Source: Chrysoperla carnea (lineage: Eukaryota; Arthropoda; Insecta; Neuroptera; Chrysopidae). Taken from it: a stretch of DNA of 64,000 nucleotides. The position numbers and the translations under genes were made by a program. Below, piece by piece: positions 13,206 to 26,065 of this stretch. The first letter of the stretch is position 1. Every line of letters begins with the position of its first letter. Where the stretch lies: contig NC_058337.1 in assembly GCF_905475395.1 (NCBI RefSeq), forward strand, positions 101,984,368-102,048,367, in the 5' to 3' direction. The notes beneath the pieces were generated by a model. That model had not been told where the DNA came from and did no database searches. It saw only the letters and a list, made by a program, of their open reading frames with translations.

Positions 13206-13671
13206 CTAGCGGCCCCGACGGACGTTGTCCCGTAAAAACGTAACTCCAATTCATGAATACCTATACTACGTTTAGCCTGTCCGCTAAACCCATCCCGCTA
13301 AACCCCAATTTAACTCCTATTTATTGGAGTGGCCTGACCTTCGACCTTTGGCCTGACCTTTGATAGTAGAGCTCGCTGCGCTCGCATATGGTTCTAATAA
13401 ATGCCTATTGACAATACCTGAATACTATTAAAAATACATAGTACACATAGTATACATAATGTGATATGATTTATATGCGCTCCCACCATTTAATGAAATT
13501 TCATTTTTTTGGTACGGAGCCCTCAAAAACAGTTGTACTGGACCAAATTGTAAATCTAAACCATTCTCGAATCTCCACGAACACACACAAAAAATTTCAT
13601 CAAAATCGGTCCAGCCGTCTAGGAGGAGTTCAATTACATACACACACACACAAGAAATATATATATTAAGA
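13206..13671 (-). mobile_element. Non-autonomous Helitron with intact borders
   Basis: On the minus strand the element runs from TCTTAATATATATATTTCTT at 13671 to a terminal GGCCGCTAG at 13206. It is flanked by A on the 5' side and T on the 3' side, the A|TC...CTAG|T arrangement expected of Helitrons. It carries a (GTGT)n tract near the 5' end and the CGGGACAACGTCCGTCGGGG block before the 3' end. No replication or helicase coding sequence is present. Confidence 0.75.
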
Positions 13672-14189
13672 TTATAATATAATTAGCGTAAAAAATAGTA
13701 AAATTACGCCATAATTTTAATTTTTCTACTTAAAAACTTAAAATGTTCATGCACTTTATTTATAATGAAGTAATACTATATAATATGTATAATTAATTTC
13801 AGGCAGATGTCATTACAAAAAATATCGCAATAAATGAGAGAAAATTAACGCTATATTTCATATTTTACAGTTAGTATATATAGGTACAATAATAATTCAT
13901 ACAATTTTCTATTAAATAATACTTTAAGATATGGTATATTTACACCACAGCGGGATAATATTTTATAAAACAACACGAAAAAATAGCTATTTACGATATA
14001 AGTGGGATAAGAGCAATATTAACGTACGCATGTGAAATTTACACAACGAGTGCGTCGCACAAGTACTCGTAAAAAAGGTGGTAGTGACTATAATTTAAAC
14101 TTTTCCTATTTTAGAAATCTCCCGGAAAAATGGGCAGGAAACTTAAATATTATATTCAGAATTTAATTTCAGGCGAACACCCATACTTG

Positions 14190-14650
14190 TTATATACAGA
14201 GTGAAACCATTTTAATCTATACACCTAAATATTTTGTTTTGTAGGTAGCCAATCAAAAAATTACTTAAACAAAAGTTGCAGACTTTAGTAGGGGGGGGGC
14301 ATCATGTTCAGACATCAGATTGAACCTAGTTCTTCGGGTTTCTTTAATAACCAATTAGATTTAGAGATAGAAATAGCACTTTAAAATAGAAAGTTGATCC
14401 TGATAAGCAACTAAGAATTTTTGATCAAAAAATTTTTTCGAAAACGTTAGCTTTCGGAGTAAATGTGTCTTAAAACGGAGTAAATATGTTATTACTCCAT
14501 TTAATCGAAAGAAAACACGCTAACTACGGAAAAATGCTTTAACTCCAGTCATTACTGTATTTAATCGAAAGAAAACACGCTAACTACGGAAAAATGCTTT
14601 AACTCCAAACTCCATATTTGAGTATTTAAGTTATCAGTTGTCGAAATAAA
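14190..14650 (+). repeat. Part copy of the palindromic family D
   Basis: The copy starts at a TACAGAGTG end and continues through GACATCAGATTGAACCTAGT, AGAAAGTTGATCCTG and TTTAATCGAAAGAAAACACG. It matches one arm of the palindromes at 38435-39601 and 62024-62640. Inside it a ~58 bp block with AATCGAAAGAAAACACGCTA is duplicated in tandem (about 14500-14610). Confidence 0.65.
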
Positions 14651-15380
14651 TCTTAATATACTTTCGTAATTTTTGGGATGTAATTTGAATCACAGAAGGT
14701 CATGGAATGATAAACTCCATCTCATCAAATCTTAGAAAATCTATTACGTCTCCTGACTCCTCGAGTAAATACTATGACAAAAAATTTAAATCAATGCAAA
14801 ATATTAGCTTTAGCATGTGAATGAACACTGCGCCATAATGCGAATGATATTTTTAAACAACAATCTCTGAACCATCACAACACATAAGTAATCCTGTCTA
14901 TTGTAAAAATACATTTGTGCAAAAGTACTTTTACAATCATTAATATAAAATTGTGAATGAAAAAATATAAAAATTTACATTTTTATGATATTTTTCCTGG
15001 ATATATCAAAAGTAAACCTTTTTATAAAATAAATCATTTTATAACGTGCGGTGTAGCAACATTCAACAGCAGCGAATAAAAATTTTAAACATTGCCGGGC
15101 AAAATCAACAACCTGTTATTTTAAACTAAATTCATGACTGTAAAATTCAATTTTTTTAAGCCGAAAGTTTTGATCTCTTGATATTTTTTCGTAAACAGAC
15201 CGTTTTCGATTCATATAGGTACTGTTTTTTTACCTTTTTCAAGGTTCAATAACACTGCTGACGAATTGAAATTTTTGAGCTGGTCAATATTCTCAAATAA
15301 TATCTTAACATCCTTTAACAAAATCCTGTAAATTAATTACAAACTGCTTTGTTTAAATGTAGGAAAGACATTATTTCTAA
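14651..15380. other. Intergenic DNA, nothing assignable
   Basis: AT-rich sequence lies between two repeats; no gene, RNA or repeat border can be supported. Confidence 0.4.
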
Positions 15381-15950
15381 CAAGTGAAAACAAACAATTG
15401 ACTGAGTTAATTGTTGAAATACCATGTAAAGACAAGCGTTGATTACGCAATCGTTTTTTTTTATGTCATATAAGCAAAACATGTCACACAGACTTAAATG
15501 ATATTCCCATATAATAATACATAATATATAATTTGTATCTAATTTGCTCTCTCACGGGTAAACAGTGATGTTTGCGAAAAAATGTTTCAAACAAAAGTTG
15601 TTTATTTTTTTTTAAGGAACATTTTTTACACTTAAACTTTTGTTCTATCTCTAACGGTTTACAAGATGAGTCCTACGGACCCAAGACCCAATTGACCTAT
15701 GTGGCTCATTTACGAACTCGACCTCACTTTCATTTCTTGAGCTCGCTATAAAAATTTCAACTTGATATCTTTTTTCGTTTTTGAGCTATCGTGTTGACAG
15801 AAGGACAGACAATCGAAAAGGGCCGATTTAGGTGATTTTATGAACACCTATACCAAAATTTTGTTCGTAGCGTCAATATATTTAAGCGTTACAAACTTAG
15901 GACTACACTTATTAGTATACCTTGATATATTACTTATACATGGTATAAAA
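15381..15950 (-). mobile_element. DINE-1/mini-me-like element, copy 2
   Basis: Same termini and order of blocks as the copy at 9411: CAAGTGAAAACAAACAATTG at the 15381 end, the CAATTGACTGAGTTAATTG palindrome, AACGGTTTACAAGATG, and TACATGGTATAA at the other end. The GTCC microsatellite is almost lost here (only GACAGAAGGACAGACAATCG remains), which marks an older or contracted copy. Confidence 0.7.
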
Positions 15951-16602
15951 ATATTTAATAGTTATAATGTTTGTATGCGGAAGAATTAATAATAATTAAA
16001 TTTTAAGGCTCAAATACCTAAAATCTGTAATTAATTTGAAAACATGAAAAGAAAAGCATATATGCTTTATATCTAATGACGAGAAATTTTTACGTTATAG
16101 TGATGGAGTTCTGCTGATCGCTAGTTCCTTTTTAATATCGAAGGTTAAATCACTTCACAAATTTTTAGAATGTAACATAATTCTATTGTTATAATTATTT
16201 TTTAAAAATCTAAAATAAATATCAAATTTTAAACAATACACACATATATTATTGGTTTAATGTTTATGTCTTATGTTAAACAATGATTTTCAATTACGCA
16301 ATATCCTTTTGGGGTAACAAACAATAATAAATACAAAAACAATTTTTTTTAATCGTTTGATTATTATTTGTAAAAAGTAATACAAAATTGATCTTTTTTA
16401 AATGAACCTAAGTTTACTTGTTTACCAATACATAAAAAGAAACAATAATTATCTAATTGAGGAAATATTAATTATATTACAACAATGAATCTATTAATAA
16501 TTTTTATCTAAATACTTTGTAAGTAATTTTGGTAATAATGTAGAATTTGTGGGGAATAAAGAGAATAGCCAGGCTGCCCCCTCGCTTGCTTTAACTTTAA
16601 GT

Positions 16603-16910
16603 GGGTTTCAAAAAAAATTCCAATAAGATCGGATCAAATTTGCCTGTGTTATCAAAAAAATCAAATTTTTTAACTTTATGACGTCATCAGAATCAAAAAA
16701 TTTAATTTTGCTCTATCGCATCCAAATTTTATTCAATTTTGATAAACCAAGTATGTAATCCTACTAAATTTGAGTTATACTTTTCAAATTTGTGATCAAA
16801 ATTAACCTAGCTCTAATAGGTTTACAGAATGTGGAATTCTGGTCCCGGATTTAAGTACATTTGTGATAGCTAAAAAAGAATGACCCAAAATTAGTGGATT
16901 TCAAAAAAAA
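16603..16910. repeat. Single dispersed copy of the ~316 bp satellite unit
   Basis: It runs from GTGGGTTTCAAAAAAAATTC through TATGACGTCATCAGAATC and CCAAGTATGTAATCCTACTA to a second GTGGATTTCAAAAAAAATG. It is one satellite unit with part of the next. It ends about 36 bases before the splice acceptor of the exon that holds the LRR gene's start codon, so it forms the 3' part of the upstream intron or of the promoter region. Confidence 0.8.
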
Positions 16911-16963
16911 TGCATAACAATAAAACAATTTTTTCCTTTGTTTCAGGCAATAATCTCAACACT

Positions 16964-16996
16964 ATGAATCAAAATTCAAAAAGCAACATGGCTTAA
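16964..16996 (+). promoter_or_regulatory. Short upstream ORF in the leader of the LRR gene
   Basis: An ATG at 16964 opens an 11-codon frame closed by TAA at 16994-16996, ten bases before the main ATG at 17006. A further out-of-frame ATG overlaps that stop at 16996. If the leader exon begins at the acceptor TTTCAG|G (16946/16947), both lie in the 5' UTR and could lower translation of the main frame. Confidence 0.5.
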
Positions 16997-17005
16997 TGTT
17001 ACACA

Positions 17006-20000
17006 ATGGAGTTAATATTTCGATTAAAAATTCACTTATCCATTTTAAATACTTCGCAATGGTTCCTTCACAATTTTATATGGTTTTTATTGATAAAATC
17101 ATGGATTTCTTTACCAAATACAAGTGGTGGATTTATTGCTGAATGTCCAGCACAAGAATTGATATTACCATGTAGATGTCTTACACGAGGAAATGAATAC
17201 CAAATTTGGTAAGACAAAATTCACCAACTATATAAAAGATTTTCCCATTTCACCCAAACTGTTTAACTATTTTATAATTGTTTTTCGTGTTTGGAATAAT
17301 AATGCACTTTGACTTTCCCCACACAAACGAATTTAATAAAGAAATTGAGGGTCTCATGTCAGAAGCAAATAAACCGATTTTTATTTTCAGTTATTTTGTC
17401 AGAACATTCATTATAGCCATTCCATTCCAGCCCATATATAGAAACCTAAACTGCCATGAAAAACATTAAGCTATAAAATTAATCTTAAGCATGTATAACA
17501 TACATACATAACATACAAGTTGCCTATTAACTAATTATTTAAGTCAAATTTATTCCTTTGAATTATTTTATTGCTTATTAACAAATGGAAACATTTGTAC
17601 GGCTAACTCATTGTGGAGAAATTATATTTGACACCTAAGAAACGCAATCCAGGTTTTAGCAAATAGGGTGTGATTTATTTCATTTTCCTTTAGTCTACTA
17701 CATTTTTGACTGCACTAGTTGTTATTATAGAATATTCTTGAAAATATAAAGTACTTCTTATCATAGAGAATCTTTTTTTACAGGTGTTCGCACTCGGAAT
17801 TATCGAATGTTTTAGATGGCTTAAAATCAATTGGCAAATTAATAACTAATCCAATTGATGAATTAATTTTAGAAAATAATAATTTACCTTCGTTGCCTGG
17901 GCGTTTTTTTCTTCCTATTCGCGTAATGCGATTGATGCTTCGAAACAATTACTTGCAAAGAGTTTCTTCCGGATGGTTAACAGGTATGATATTAACAAAT
18001 AATATTTTAATAGTAAATGATACAGAAAAATAACAAAATCTACTCATGTAAATCAATCTCATTGAAATTAAGTGAAAAATATTCACAAAGATGTATAAAC
18101 AAGTTTTAAAAAATCGAATTATTTCAGAGTGACAACAGAATAACATCGGGTAGCACTAGATTTTTAACCCCCGACTCAAAAAGAGGGGTGTTATAAGTTT
18201 AACGTATCTGTGTATCTGTGTGTGTCTGTGGCAACGTAGCTCCTTAACGAATTAGCCGATTTGGATTTTTTTGTTGACTTGAAAAGTAAGTATAGATTGA
18301 GAGTGTTCTTAGCTATGCCTTAAGGGCAAGTTTAGAGTTCCTTACCCGATAACAACTAGAAAAGAGGTGATAATCTTCAAACGGTTGAGCAGATTTTCTT
18401 GAAACATAGCTAAGAACACTTTCGATAAAACTAATTTCAAAAAAAAAAAAATCAAAATCGGTTCATCCGTTTAGGAGCTAATTAAATTAGATCTACTAAA
18501 AACTAAAGTCATATTTTACTTCGCTTACTATTCGACATGTAGATAATCTGCATTAATGTTTGTCTTTTCTAAACAGGGTTAGAAAATACATTAATGGAAT
18601 TATACATGGTGGAGCCGGATTTACGCAGTTTTCCAATGGACTCGTTGGACCAGTTACGACAATTAGAAGCAGTTACTATCAAATCAAATCTAATGAAACG
18701 TGCACCATATTTTAGTGGATTACCCCGCTTACGTTACATTCAAATAGAATCAACATCACTGGTTGAATTATCACCACGGAATTTCAAAATGCTACCTTCA
18801 TTAGAAAAATTACACATCACAGGCAGTGAACATTTAACACGATTAGAATCAAACGTTCTCGAAGATTTACCACAATTAAATATAGTAAACATATCATTTA
18901 ATGCTATTAATTGGGTACATCCACGGGCGTTTTCACGACTACCGAATCTTGTGGAACTTCATTTAATTGGTAACCAAATTACCGATGCTGGAATGATTGG
19001 TCGTGGTACAAGAGATTTACAATCGTTGACTACGTTACGTTTAGATTACAATAATATTGACAAAATTGGCGAAGCATCATTCGTTGATATTCCCGCTCTA
19101 CGTGATTTGTATTTATCATATAATCAAATCACAGATATTCATCATGGAGCGTTCCATCAAACACCACAATTACGGATGTTAAATTTAAACCATAATTTGG
19201 TACGGCATGTACATCCAGAATCATTTTTACAACATTCTGGTAGTGGATTAGAAGAATTATGGTTAATCGACAACGATATAAGTCATGTTAGTGAGTTACG
19301 ATCACTTTTAGATGCACTTCCACGATTAATTTTCTTGGATATGAGCTACAATTTCTTACAAGATATACCGTTTGGTGCTCTACGAGGTCATCCAACTTTA
19401 GAACGATTACATTTAAATCATAATAAAATTCAAATGGTTGAACGAGAAGCTTTTACTGCAATGCCAGCCTTACGAGAGTTGAGATTAAAAAATAATTCGC
19501 TTTCGAATTTATTGGATGGTCCTTTATGGAATTTACCTGCACTAAAAGGACTAGATTTATCACAAAATTATTTTAAACGGATAGAGCCACGTTTGTTAAT
19601 GAACTTACCATCGTTAAGACGATTGGATTTAAGTGAAAATCAACTTGGAATCATTGATCCCGCTTCATTTTTAGAAACGCCAGCCTTAGAACACGTTAAT
19701 ATATCGCATAATGTTTTAACAACGTTACATCCAGCAACGTTTCGACATTTAATGCATCTATACGAGATTGATGTCAGTCATAATCGTTTAGTGGAATTTG
19801 TACCCGGCTTACCAAGAGGAATTGAAAATTTACATATGTCACGGAATCAAATCACAAGTTTACCGTTATCACCATCACCAGATTTAGATTTACCTTCCTT
19901 AAGAATGTTAGATATATCAAGAAATGGTATTGCGAAAATTCAATCAGGTTCATTTCGAACTTTACCACAATTGAGACGATTAAACTTGGGTAAAAATTCA

Positions 20001-22742
20001 TTACAAACGCTAGAAAACAGTTGCTTAGAAGGTTTAACTCGCTTAGAAGTTTTAGATTTACATGACAATCGATTAATGTTATTACATCCACAATGTTTAC
20101 GAGAAAAACGAGAACTAAGAGAATTAAATTTGAGTGGTAATCATTTAGAAATGTTAGTTCCAGAAGTCTTACAAGATACAGAACATTTAAAAAAATTGGA
20201 TGTTAGCAATAATCGGTTAACGGAAATTATGTCAGGAACATTTCAAAATACCAGAGAACTGAAAAGTTTTGATTGTTCCTACAATTCACTTACACAATTA
20301 CCACCATCAATTCGAAATTTAAAAAATCTAGAAGTTCTTGATCTCACCAACAATCGATTACGTTATTTACAGCCAGAAACTTTAAGTAGTTTAGCGGCAT
20401 TAACAGAATTAAAAATATCACGTAATCGTATATCCGAACTACGACAACGTGCTTTTGATAATTTGTCAAATTTAAAAATTCTTGAATTACAAGACAATGA
20501 AATCGATAATATTGAACCATTAGCAATAAATTCATTACCAAATTTAACAGCATTAAAATTAGGTAAAAATAAATTACGGATATTACCGGATAATGTATTT
20601 CGCGATTTAACATCGTTAGAAACTGCTGAATTACAAGAAAATCAATTACAAAATATTGCTGACACAGCGTTTAATAATGTTCCACATATATTACTGTTAA
20701 ACTTGAGCTCAAATCAAATCCATAACTTAGATGATGCTGGTTTGAGAAGTATTCGATCTTTAGAAGTACTAGATTTAAGTAATAACAAATTACGACGTAT
20801 AGATAATTCAAATATGGCAAAAATGGAATGGTTAGTAGAATTAAAAATGGATAATAATAAAATTTGTACAATTCAAGGTGCACCATTTAATGGAATGCCA
20901 CGATTACGTGTATTAAGTTTACGAAATAATCTTATGTCATACATACCAGAATATACAGTGAAACGATTACGAAGTAGTATAGCTGTATTAGACATCGAAG
21001 GAAATCCAATTTCTTGTAGTTGTCCTATGTTATGGATGCGTGCTTGGTTAGAAGAAGCATCTGAACTTGGTCCGCGTTGTTCAGATGGAACATATTTACG
21101 CGAAATGCGTTTATCACGACAAGATTGTTCAAATACTGAACAACAGAAACAAATTGCTGTTAGTCCAGAATGTGAATCGGAAATTGTTGATTCAAATCTT
21201 TATGGAACATCTCAAGTATTTTCTCCGTACACCAGTATCAAAGATAGTACTTCACAATTAGGACAAAATACTGCTCCTTCCCCAGAAGAAAGTGATTATT
21301 TCTATGATGAATACGTCGATTATCCATACAATGAGACTAGCATTCTTGCTATCGAACAAAATAATAGTATTTATAATAATGAGAACAAAGCAACTCCAGT
21401 TCCGATTATAACTTCCTCAGAAAAGATATCGTCGCATTTTATTCCAGGTGATACTCCAACTATCTACGCAGAACCTAAAAAAAATTCTTCAAATCAACAA
21501 AATTTTGTACAAAATGATCTCAGCAAATATCCATCACCAAGTCAAAGTGGTTTTACTTTCTTCGGTATGCCATTACCAGCACTGAATTTAGGATCTTTAT
21601 GGGGTTCTGGTCGAAAAGCTGATCGTAAATATGGCCTTGTTAATACTTCACGGGGAAATGGTCGAGTTCAAATGTATCCAGAGTATTATGGTGGATCAAA
21701 TCATGTACACAAGCAATATACAATTAATCCACTACCAGAAAAATATCCACCAACAGTTCCTGATGTACAAACTGGAGGATTTGTACCAATGTTACCTGGG
21801 TCTGGAGGATTTACACCAATGATACCAAGTTCAAATAAAACTGAGAAAAATTCAACAATGGAAATGAATTTATATAAAAATCAACACGATTTTATTAATA
21901 CAGAAATATCGAATACATCTGATAGTAAATTAACAAAACGTGGTCCTCATTTTATAGGATCTGATAAAAATTCTGATCAAGATTTAAATAAAGTTATTAA
22001 AAATAATAAAGTAACAATCACAAAATTAGATTATAAACCGACCTTTATTGCGCCTGGTGCTAATGTATCGGAAATTGTAACTGAACGAACTATAATATCG
22101 ACCACGCCTGAACTTACCAATAAGAAAAGTTTTTCCACAATAGTCCATTCTACTACACAGCCAACAATCATTGAAAATGTATCAAAATCAGAATTTATTA
22201 AAGGGCCACCGTCTTCACCAAAGAATATAATCGAAGAAATAGAAAAAAATGTCACGAATTTTTCGATAGATGAGATTGTCACAACAAAACCTTTTAATGA
22301 TGAATGGGAAACAAATACAGAAAATGATTTTACAAAAGCATCATCAAATGAAAGTCCAAGTCCATTGTCTGCTTTGTTAATTCCAGGTGGACAACATCCT
22401 CAACAATATAAACCACCAGTGGGTAAACCTACAATCACCAAAGTTGAGTTAGCAAGCATTCGAAATATTTCTACAACTGAAAAACCAACATTAATTGATA
22501 GTTTTTTCACAAATGATGATTTATCTAAAGATGAAACAACTACTGTAAAAGTTATACCAAGTAATGGAGATGGTTCAATGAGTTGGTATTTTAAAAATTA
22601 TAACCAAACGAATTTGGAACCGTATATTGGACCAGGACATGAAACTCATAGTTTAAGTGTAAATAATTTAAGTGTGCAATTAAATGTTCCGTATAATTTT
22701 TTAATTATATTAACTGTAATTACTATTAATTTGTATCGGTAA
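17006..22742 (+). CDS. atk: Artichoke-like secreted leucine-rich-repeat protein
   Basis: Three coding exons, 17006-17208, 17784-17983 and 18577-22742, join in frame at GT-AG sites to give 1522 residues, close to the length I recall for Drosophila Artichoke. Residues 1-45 hold a hydrophobic signal segment (FIWFLLIKSW). A cysteine-rich N-cap follows (CPAQELILPCRC, then IWCSHSEL). Residues 75-940 are more than 25 leucine-rich repeats of the LxxLxLxxNxI type. A C-terminal LRR cap lies at 940-985 (CSCPMLWMRAW). The last ~540 residues are low-complexity, Ser/Thr/Pro-rich, with an acidic tyrosine cluster DYFYDEYVDYPY and many NxS/T sites. The chain ends in a hydrophobic stretch (FLIILTVITINLY) that could be a GPI-attachment signal or short anchor. 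Artichoke acts in the extracellular matrix of chordotonal organs. Chaoptin, also an LRR protein, is the main alternative; the N-cap and length favour Artichoke. The first ATG follows short upstream ORFs. Confidence 0.9.
17505..17712 (+). repeat. Half copy of the 62.7-63.1 kb palindromic family, in LRR-gene intron 1
   Basis: CAAGTTGCCTATTAACTAAT, TTATTAACAAATGGAAACAT, ATATTTGACACCTAAGAAAC and TTTTAGCAAA follow each other as in the right arm of the palindrome at 62668-63134. Only one arm remains. Confidence 0.6.
18166..18492. repeat. Interspersed repeat (GAGGGGTGTTATAAG family), in LRR-gene intron 2
   Basis: It starts CCCCCGACTCAAAAAGAGGG, carries a TGTGTCTGTG tract, a CGTAGCTCCTTAACGAATT block and its inverse ATCCGTTTAGGAGCTAATT near the end, so the two ends form a loose inverted repeat. 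A related copy lies at 33056-33370. It is non-coding and of unassigned class. Confidence 0.6.
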
Positions 22743-22759
22743 TGTGTAAAAAGTGCAAT

Positions 22760-22765
22760 AATAAA
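22760..22765 (+). promoter_or_regulatory. Poly(A) signal of the LRR gene
   Basis: AATAAA lies 18 bases after the stop codon, implying a very short 3' UTR and leaving room for the convergent PSMD7 gene. Confidence 0.5.
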
Positions 22766-23428
22766 ACCATAAATATTCACATATTTTTTAATTTTTTTTA
22801 ATAATCCTGCAATAAAGTCTTTTTATTCCACAAAGCTGATTTTTGGAATAAACTTCCCTTGACATATAAGAACTTATGGCGAGTATGTCGGGGTGTAGTA
22901 ACCCATATCCGGATTTTCGAAATGAAAGATTAAATCTCTTGAGAATGAACGCAAGTTCGAAAATTTTTGAGATCATATAAAAAAACTTGTAGTCATACAC
23001 TAATAATAAAATTATTTTAATTATTTATTATAATATAATATGTACTACCAAAAACCTAATATAAACTCAATTAAGAAAGATGAATATCTAGAATAAGTTA
23101 AAAAATAATTTTCGAAGATAACATGAATTGAAATTTATTTTATCTTTCGCGTGACTGAGAAAGTTTTTGACCACCCTTCAATATACCATTGAATTTATGA
23201 AATTTTGAGCTAACATTCTTTAACCCATCACCCCTTCTAGGAGGGTAATTACGAAATAAGGGGTATCCTATATAGCTGTGGTCGACTAAAAAAAATCATT
23301 TTCTTTTGTATCAAAAATTATTTATTTCAAACTTTGTTATGTAAATTTGTTATAAAATTTATAACAAAATTACTTACACACAATTTAGAAAAGTTGTTAA
23401 GTAAATCATAGAATTGTTATATTCGTTA
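22766..23428. other. Spacer between convergent LRR gene and PSMD7
   Basis: AT-rich spacer with no coding or repeat signal that I can support; it would contain the 3' ends of both transcripts. Confidence 0.4.
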
Positions 23429-23434
23429 TTTATT
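23429..23434 (-). promoter_or_regulatory. Candidate poly(A) signal of PSMD7
   Basis: AATAAA on the minus strand (TTTATT on plus) about 100 bases beyond the PSMD7 stop codon. Confidence 0.4.
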
Positions 23435-23529
23435 TGAATAATTTAAAATAAAAAGATGAAACAAAAAAAAAGATCGTATAAATTCTATTTTAAAATAATA
23501 AAAACGAGCCAAAAAAAAATATACACACA

Positions 23530-25724
23530 CTACTTCTTTTTAGTATCTTTATTCGACGTAGTCTCCTTCTTTTTTGTCGAATCTTTTGTTTTATCATCTT
23601 TTGTGTCACCTGATTCATCAGCTTTTGTTCCATCAGTTTTCTCATTTTTATTATCTTTCTTATCATCTTTCTTATCCTTCTCATCCTTTTTACCCTCTTC
23701 AGCATCACGATTTGTTAATTTATTATTAATTAAATTATGTAATGCAATTATTGAGCGTACCATTGCCGCCAAATAAACAACTAACATTTGATCATTCGTT
23801 TTAACATACAATGAATTTGTAAAATCATGTTTACCAATATCTGGTAATAAATTAAATATATCTTGTAATTGATAAACAATTTGATGATTTATTGGTAATG
23901 TGCCTTGTCCAACTTGTAACAAATAGTCACGAATCTCTCTTAACTGACAGTGTAAACCTTTTAAACCCAATAATTGATTTGTAATACGTTGTGATAATGT
24001 TCCAACTGTTGTATCCTTTATGTCACGTAATAAATGTTCAACGCCAACTTCCTCTGCTTCTTCAGCACCAATTTCACTTGGAACGTGTTCGAATGTTTTT
24101 GTTGTTGGTGAACCATCATCATGCACTTCTTCTACAGCTTGATACGCTTCAGTTGGTAAACCAAGGTCTTTTGGTTTGGCGTCGATGATTACCAATATGG
24201 AATTTGGGCAATATCGTCGAATTAATTCATTTATTGAAACATCGTTTTGATGTAATTTTGGACCAGTATGGTACCAGCCCACAACCTTTTCACGAGCATT
24301 TACTTTTTTGAACATACCATACATATTTTCTAGGTAATCGTGGTCCAAGAACCATACAGATTTATCTTTGTCATCTTCATCGAATGGTACTAAACATTAA
24401 AAAATGTATATATAAGTTATTTATCAATCAAAATTTGGGAATGGAAAAGATTTAACGCAGTGAAAAGTTACCGAGAAAATTATGTTGCCAATAAGTAAAT
24501 ATGATAAATAGAATTCAATCAATCATCAAGAAAATTTAAGTATCTACCTTCGTGTCGAAAACGACACAAACTTTATTAATAGGTGTAATTTTTCCGGGGA
24601 ATGGGTAGACATTTTAAAATAAAAAGAATACATTATTATGATAAGAAATTCTTTTTGCCGAAGAACTTCGCCTCAGAGTACAAAATTTTGCTCTCAGTTT
24701 TACTCATTTACATTTATTTACAAGTTGACTGTTTATTTATTTATTATTTTTGAGGTCTAAATAACATTCCACCCAAATCACTACTTATTTGTGGGTATTT
24801 ACGCACTGTACAATTTCAAATAGAAAATTTTCCGCTGAACAGCTTTGAAATGTGTAATTCTTTTTGAAATATATGTTTTTTGAGAAATTCGCAGTTTTCG
24901 AGAATATTTACTTACTTGAATAATTTTTCCACTACAGCATGAAATAAATTTTGCATGTGTAGTTACTTACACAAGAAGATAGTTGGTAGGTTCCCAGAAA
25001 CAGCGAATTTATCAAAAAACAATTTTCTACAGCCTGTTAATTGTTAGGACCTTTTTCTTCGAATTTCCTTAACTACTTACATAGAGTTTGGTAACCCAGT
25101 TTGGTAACCAAATTTGGTAAACAATCGAGCTATACTTTTGGGAGTTAGTTTCGAAGGATAAGTTAGAAAACTAAAATTAAAACTCTTTCTTAGTTTATCA
25201 TGTGACTAAATTAAAGGACTCGTTATGGGGAATATAAATTAGGTTCCGGATAGCACACATTCATAGAAAAAAATAAACATATGAAACGATCAAACAAAAT
25301 TAACTAAGCGTTTCCAGTGTCAACGAAGAACAATAGCAATTTTTATATGCCATGATTCATATTTTTCAATTTTCCTGATCATTTCGTTATAATAGGAGTA
25401 AAAGTTCTGATAATTAAATAGCAAAAAATAACATGAACTGAATTTTTTTACAAATATAGATCATTTTTATAAATAGTGATTGGATAATTAACAAGTCTTT
25501 GTCTAAAATTTAAACGAAAGAAATATTAAGGAGAAACAATAAAACTAACCTGCAAAACTGTTGGAAACATCTAAAACACCTTTAGCTCGCCAACAACCTA
25601 ATAATACACCAACTACACGTTTTTGATTACCAATTTTTCCCATACGATTAAAATGGTCCACCACACTTAATAATACAAGTGGATGAACCACAACTTTTGT
25701 TGTTGAAACGTCTTGACTCGGCAT
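23530..25724 (-). CDS. PSMD7: 26S proteasome non-ATPase regulatory subunit 7 (Rpn8)
   Basis: Two coding exons on the minus strand, 25724-25550 and 24389-23530, join in phase 1 at GT-AG sites to give 344 residues (human protein about 324). Rpn8 is a scaffold subunit of the 19S lid that pairs with the deubiquitinase Rpn11. The N-terminal MPN domain is clear: [15 protein letters not shown], then KRVVGVLLG and [15 protein letters not shown]. As in all Rpn8 proteins the catalytic JAMM pattern is incomplete, lacking the second histidine and the aspartate, so it does not bind zinc. The C-terminal helices ([20 protein letters not shown]) that join the lid helical bundle follow. The last ~60 residues are an unusually Lys/Asp/Glu-rich tail ([15 protein letters not shown]), typical of insect Rpn8 in kind. 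It faces NOL10 head to head, with 1.3 kb between start codons. Confidence 0.97.
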
Positions 25725-26065
25725 TTTTGATTAAATATGTCAAATGTCAGGAAATTTGTTAGTTACAAGCCGATTTCGTTTCAACAAATAATATATGTAT
25801 AATCTATTATAGGATAATAGATATTATTCCATCAATTACTTGCAATAATCGACGATGAAATTATAAACTATTTTTGCAGAAGAAAATGTTGCCACATCTA
25901 TTTACAAAAAATTGAATGGAAACATTGTTATAATAATTTTATAATTATAACAGCAAAGGTATAATAGCTTAAATAACGAATTGTGTAAATACTCTATAAA
26001 CACTGAAAAGAAATTATTGCGATCTTTACTGCTAGCTCTTGCAATTGACGGCCTGCTAGCTTTTA

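Noticed and set aside
20344-20886. Minus-strand hydrophobic open frames within the LRR gene
   Set aside because: They are shadows of the leucine-rich-repeat codons on the opposite strand.
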